From: Calliopsis andreniformis | Lineage: Eukaryota; Arthropoda; Insecta; Hymenoptera; Andrenidae | Assembly: GCF_051401765.1 (NCBI RefSeq) | Contig: NW_027480468.1 | Coordinates: 868,001 to 932,000, forward strand | DNA: 64,000 nucleotides | Reading direction: 5' to 3' | Shown here: positions 63,516-64,000 of the stretch, piece by piece | Layout: each line of letters opens with the position of its first letter | Numbering within the stretch: the first letter of the stretch is position 1 | Notes under the pieces: generated by a model | The model's database searches: none | Told to the model about the DNA's origin: nothing | The model's input: the letters and a program-made list of their open reading frames with translations, nothing else | Program-made: the position numbers and the translations under genes

Positions 63516-64000
63516 CCAATCCTCAACCTTCAATCCTCAATCCTCAACACTCAGTCCCCAACCCTCAATCTTCAACCCTCAATACTCTATCTTCAATCCT
63601 CTATCCTCAATCCTCGATCCTCAATCCTCAATCCTCAACCCGCAGCCCTCATACTCAATCCTCAATCCTCAATCCTCAATCCTCAATGTTCAATCCGCGA
63701 TACCCAATCCTCAATGTTCAATCCTCAATACTCAATCCTCAATCCTCAATCCTCAATCCTCAATCCTCAATCCTCAATCCCCAATCTTCAATCCTCAATT
63801 CCCGATCCTCAACCTTCAATCCTCAATCCTCAATTCTCAATCCCCAATCTTCAATACTCAATAACCAATCCTCAATCTTCAATCCTCAATCCTCAATCCT
63901 CAATTCTCGATCCTCAATCCTCAATCCTCAATCGTCAATTCTCAATCCTCAATCCTCAGTCCTCAGTCCTCAATACACAATCTTCAATCCTCAATCCTCA

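Larger units (their letters stand above)
1..64000. repeat. Heptamer satellite array, unit TCAATCC/ATTGAGG
   Basis: Every part of the window can be cut into 7-bp units related to TCAATCC. Frequent variants are TCAATCT, TCAATAC, TCAGTCC, TCAACCC, TCAAACC, TCAGCCC, TGAATCC, TCGATCC, ACAATCC and CCAATCC. Changes at unit positions 4 to 7 look commonest; position 2 changes mostly in the recurrent TGAATCC. Phase is interrupted only by sparse 6-bp and 8-bp units. The consensus has no G on the + strand and no CpG. No unique sequence or mobile element interrupts it, and neither end of the array is in the window. The repeat call is seen directly; the eukaryotic satellite or minisatellite setting is inferred. 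Confidence 0.98.
61386..64000. repeat. Block duplicated 9,173 bp away (right copy, open at the window edge)
   Basis: Right partner of 52,213-54,827. It still matches at base 64,000, so the true length is not known. Confidence 0.92.

Noticed and set aside
1..64000. Telomere array
   Set aside because: ATTGAGG is a heptamer with a G-rich strand, as is the plant telomere unit TTTAGGG, but it is not a known telomere repeat to me. The array has kilobase-scale ordered variants instead of a pure terminal tract.
1..64000. Bacterial, archaeal, phage or plasmid origin
   Set aside because: No gene-like sequence, ribosome binding site pattern or operon structure occurs in 64 kb. A short-unit satellite of this length is not known to me from such genomes.

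Overview
The whole 64 kb window is one tandem array of a 7-bp unit, TCAATCC read on the + strand (ATTGAGG on the other strand). I find no protein gene, tRNA, rRNA, transposon, CRISPR array or other non-repeat sequence; the array enters at base 1 and leaves at base 64,000. Tens of kilobases of degenerate heptamer satellite with layered higher-order repeats point to a eukaryotic nuclear genome (heterochromatin, subtelomere or a large minisatellite). The sequence does not allow a species or clade call.

Organisation has at least four scales. (1) Heptamers, mostly one or two substitutions from consensus, with occasional 6-bp (TCATCC, TCACCC, TCGTCC) and one recurrent 8-bp unit (TCAATTTC) that shift the phase. 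(2) Recurrent marker modules: a 140-bp core of 20 strongly diverged heptamers that stays in 7-bp phase (39 copies, starts 5,017 to 63,376), a 71-bp upstream module (12 copies), and a module with the 6-bp unit TCGTCC (about 20 copies). (3) Higher-order repeats of about 0.8 to 2.4 kb, including a 1,613-bp unit present exactly three times (45,541-50,379), an 819-bp tandem pair (20,113-21,750) and pairs with offsets of 1,356, 1,447, 2,024, 2,201, 2,140-2,349 and 2,446 bp. (4) Long-range duplicated blocks about 8.2-9.2 kb apart, the last of which (offset 9,173 bp) runs out of the window at its right edge.

Layout: 1-5,016 has no core and contains a 1,356-bp pair. 5,017-18,300 is core-rich, with nested 1,397/2,446/2,201-bp duplications. 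18,300-28,700 has the 819-bp pair and the 2.1-2.3-kb pair. 28,190-39,200 has a block duplicated 8.24 kb away and the 2,024-bp pair. 39,200-44,930 has a 1,447-bp pair and three cores. 44,926-51,573 has no core and holds the 1,613-bp triplication. 51,574-64,000 is core-rich again, with the most diverged cores at 57.8-59.8 kb and a recent 9,173-bp duplication.

The many + strand open frames are a by-product of the unit. Three heptamers are 21 nt, or seven codons, with no stop in any + frame and the same peptide period NPQSSIL in all of them. On the - strand TGA occurs once per 21 nt in every frame. They are not annotated as genes. The interest of the window is structural: a legible record of unequal exchange, slippage and homogenisation.
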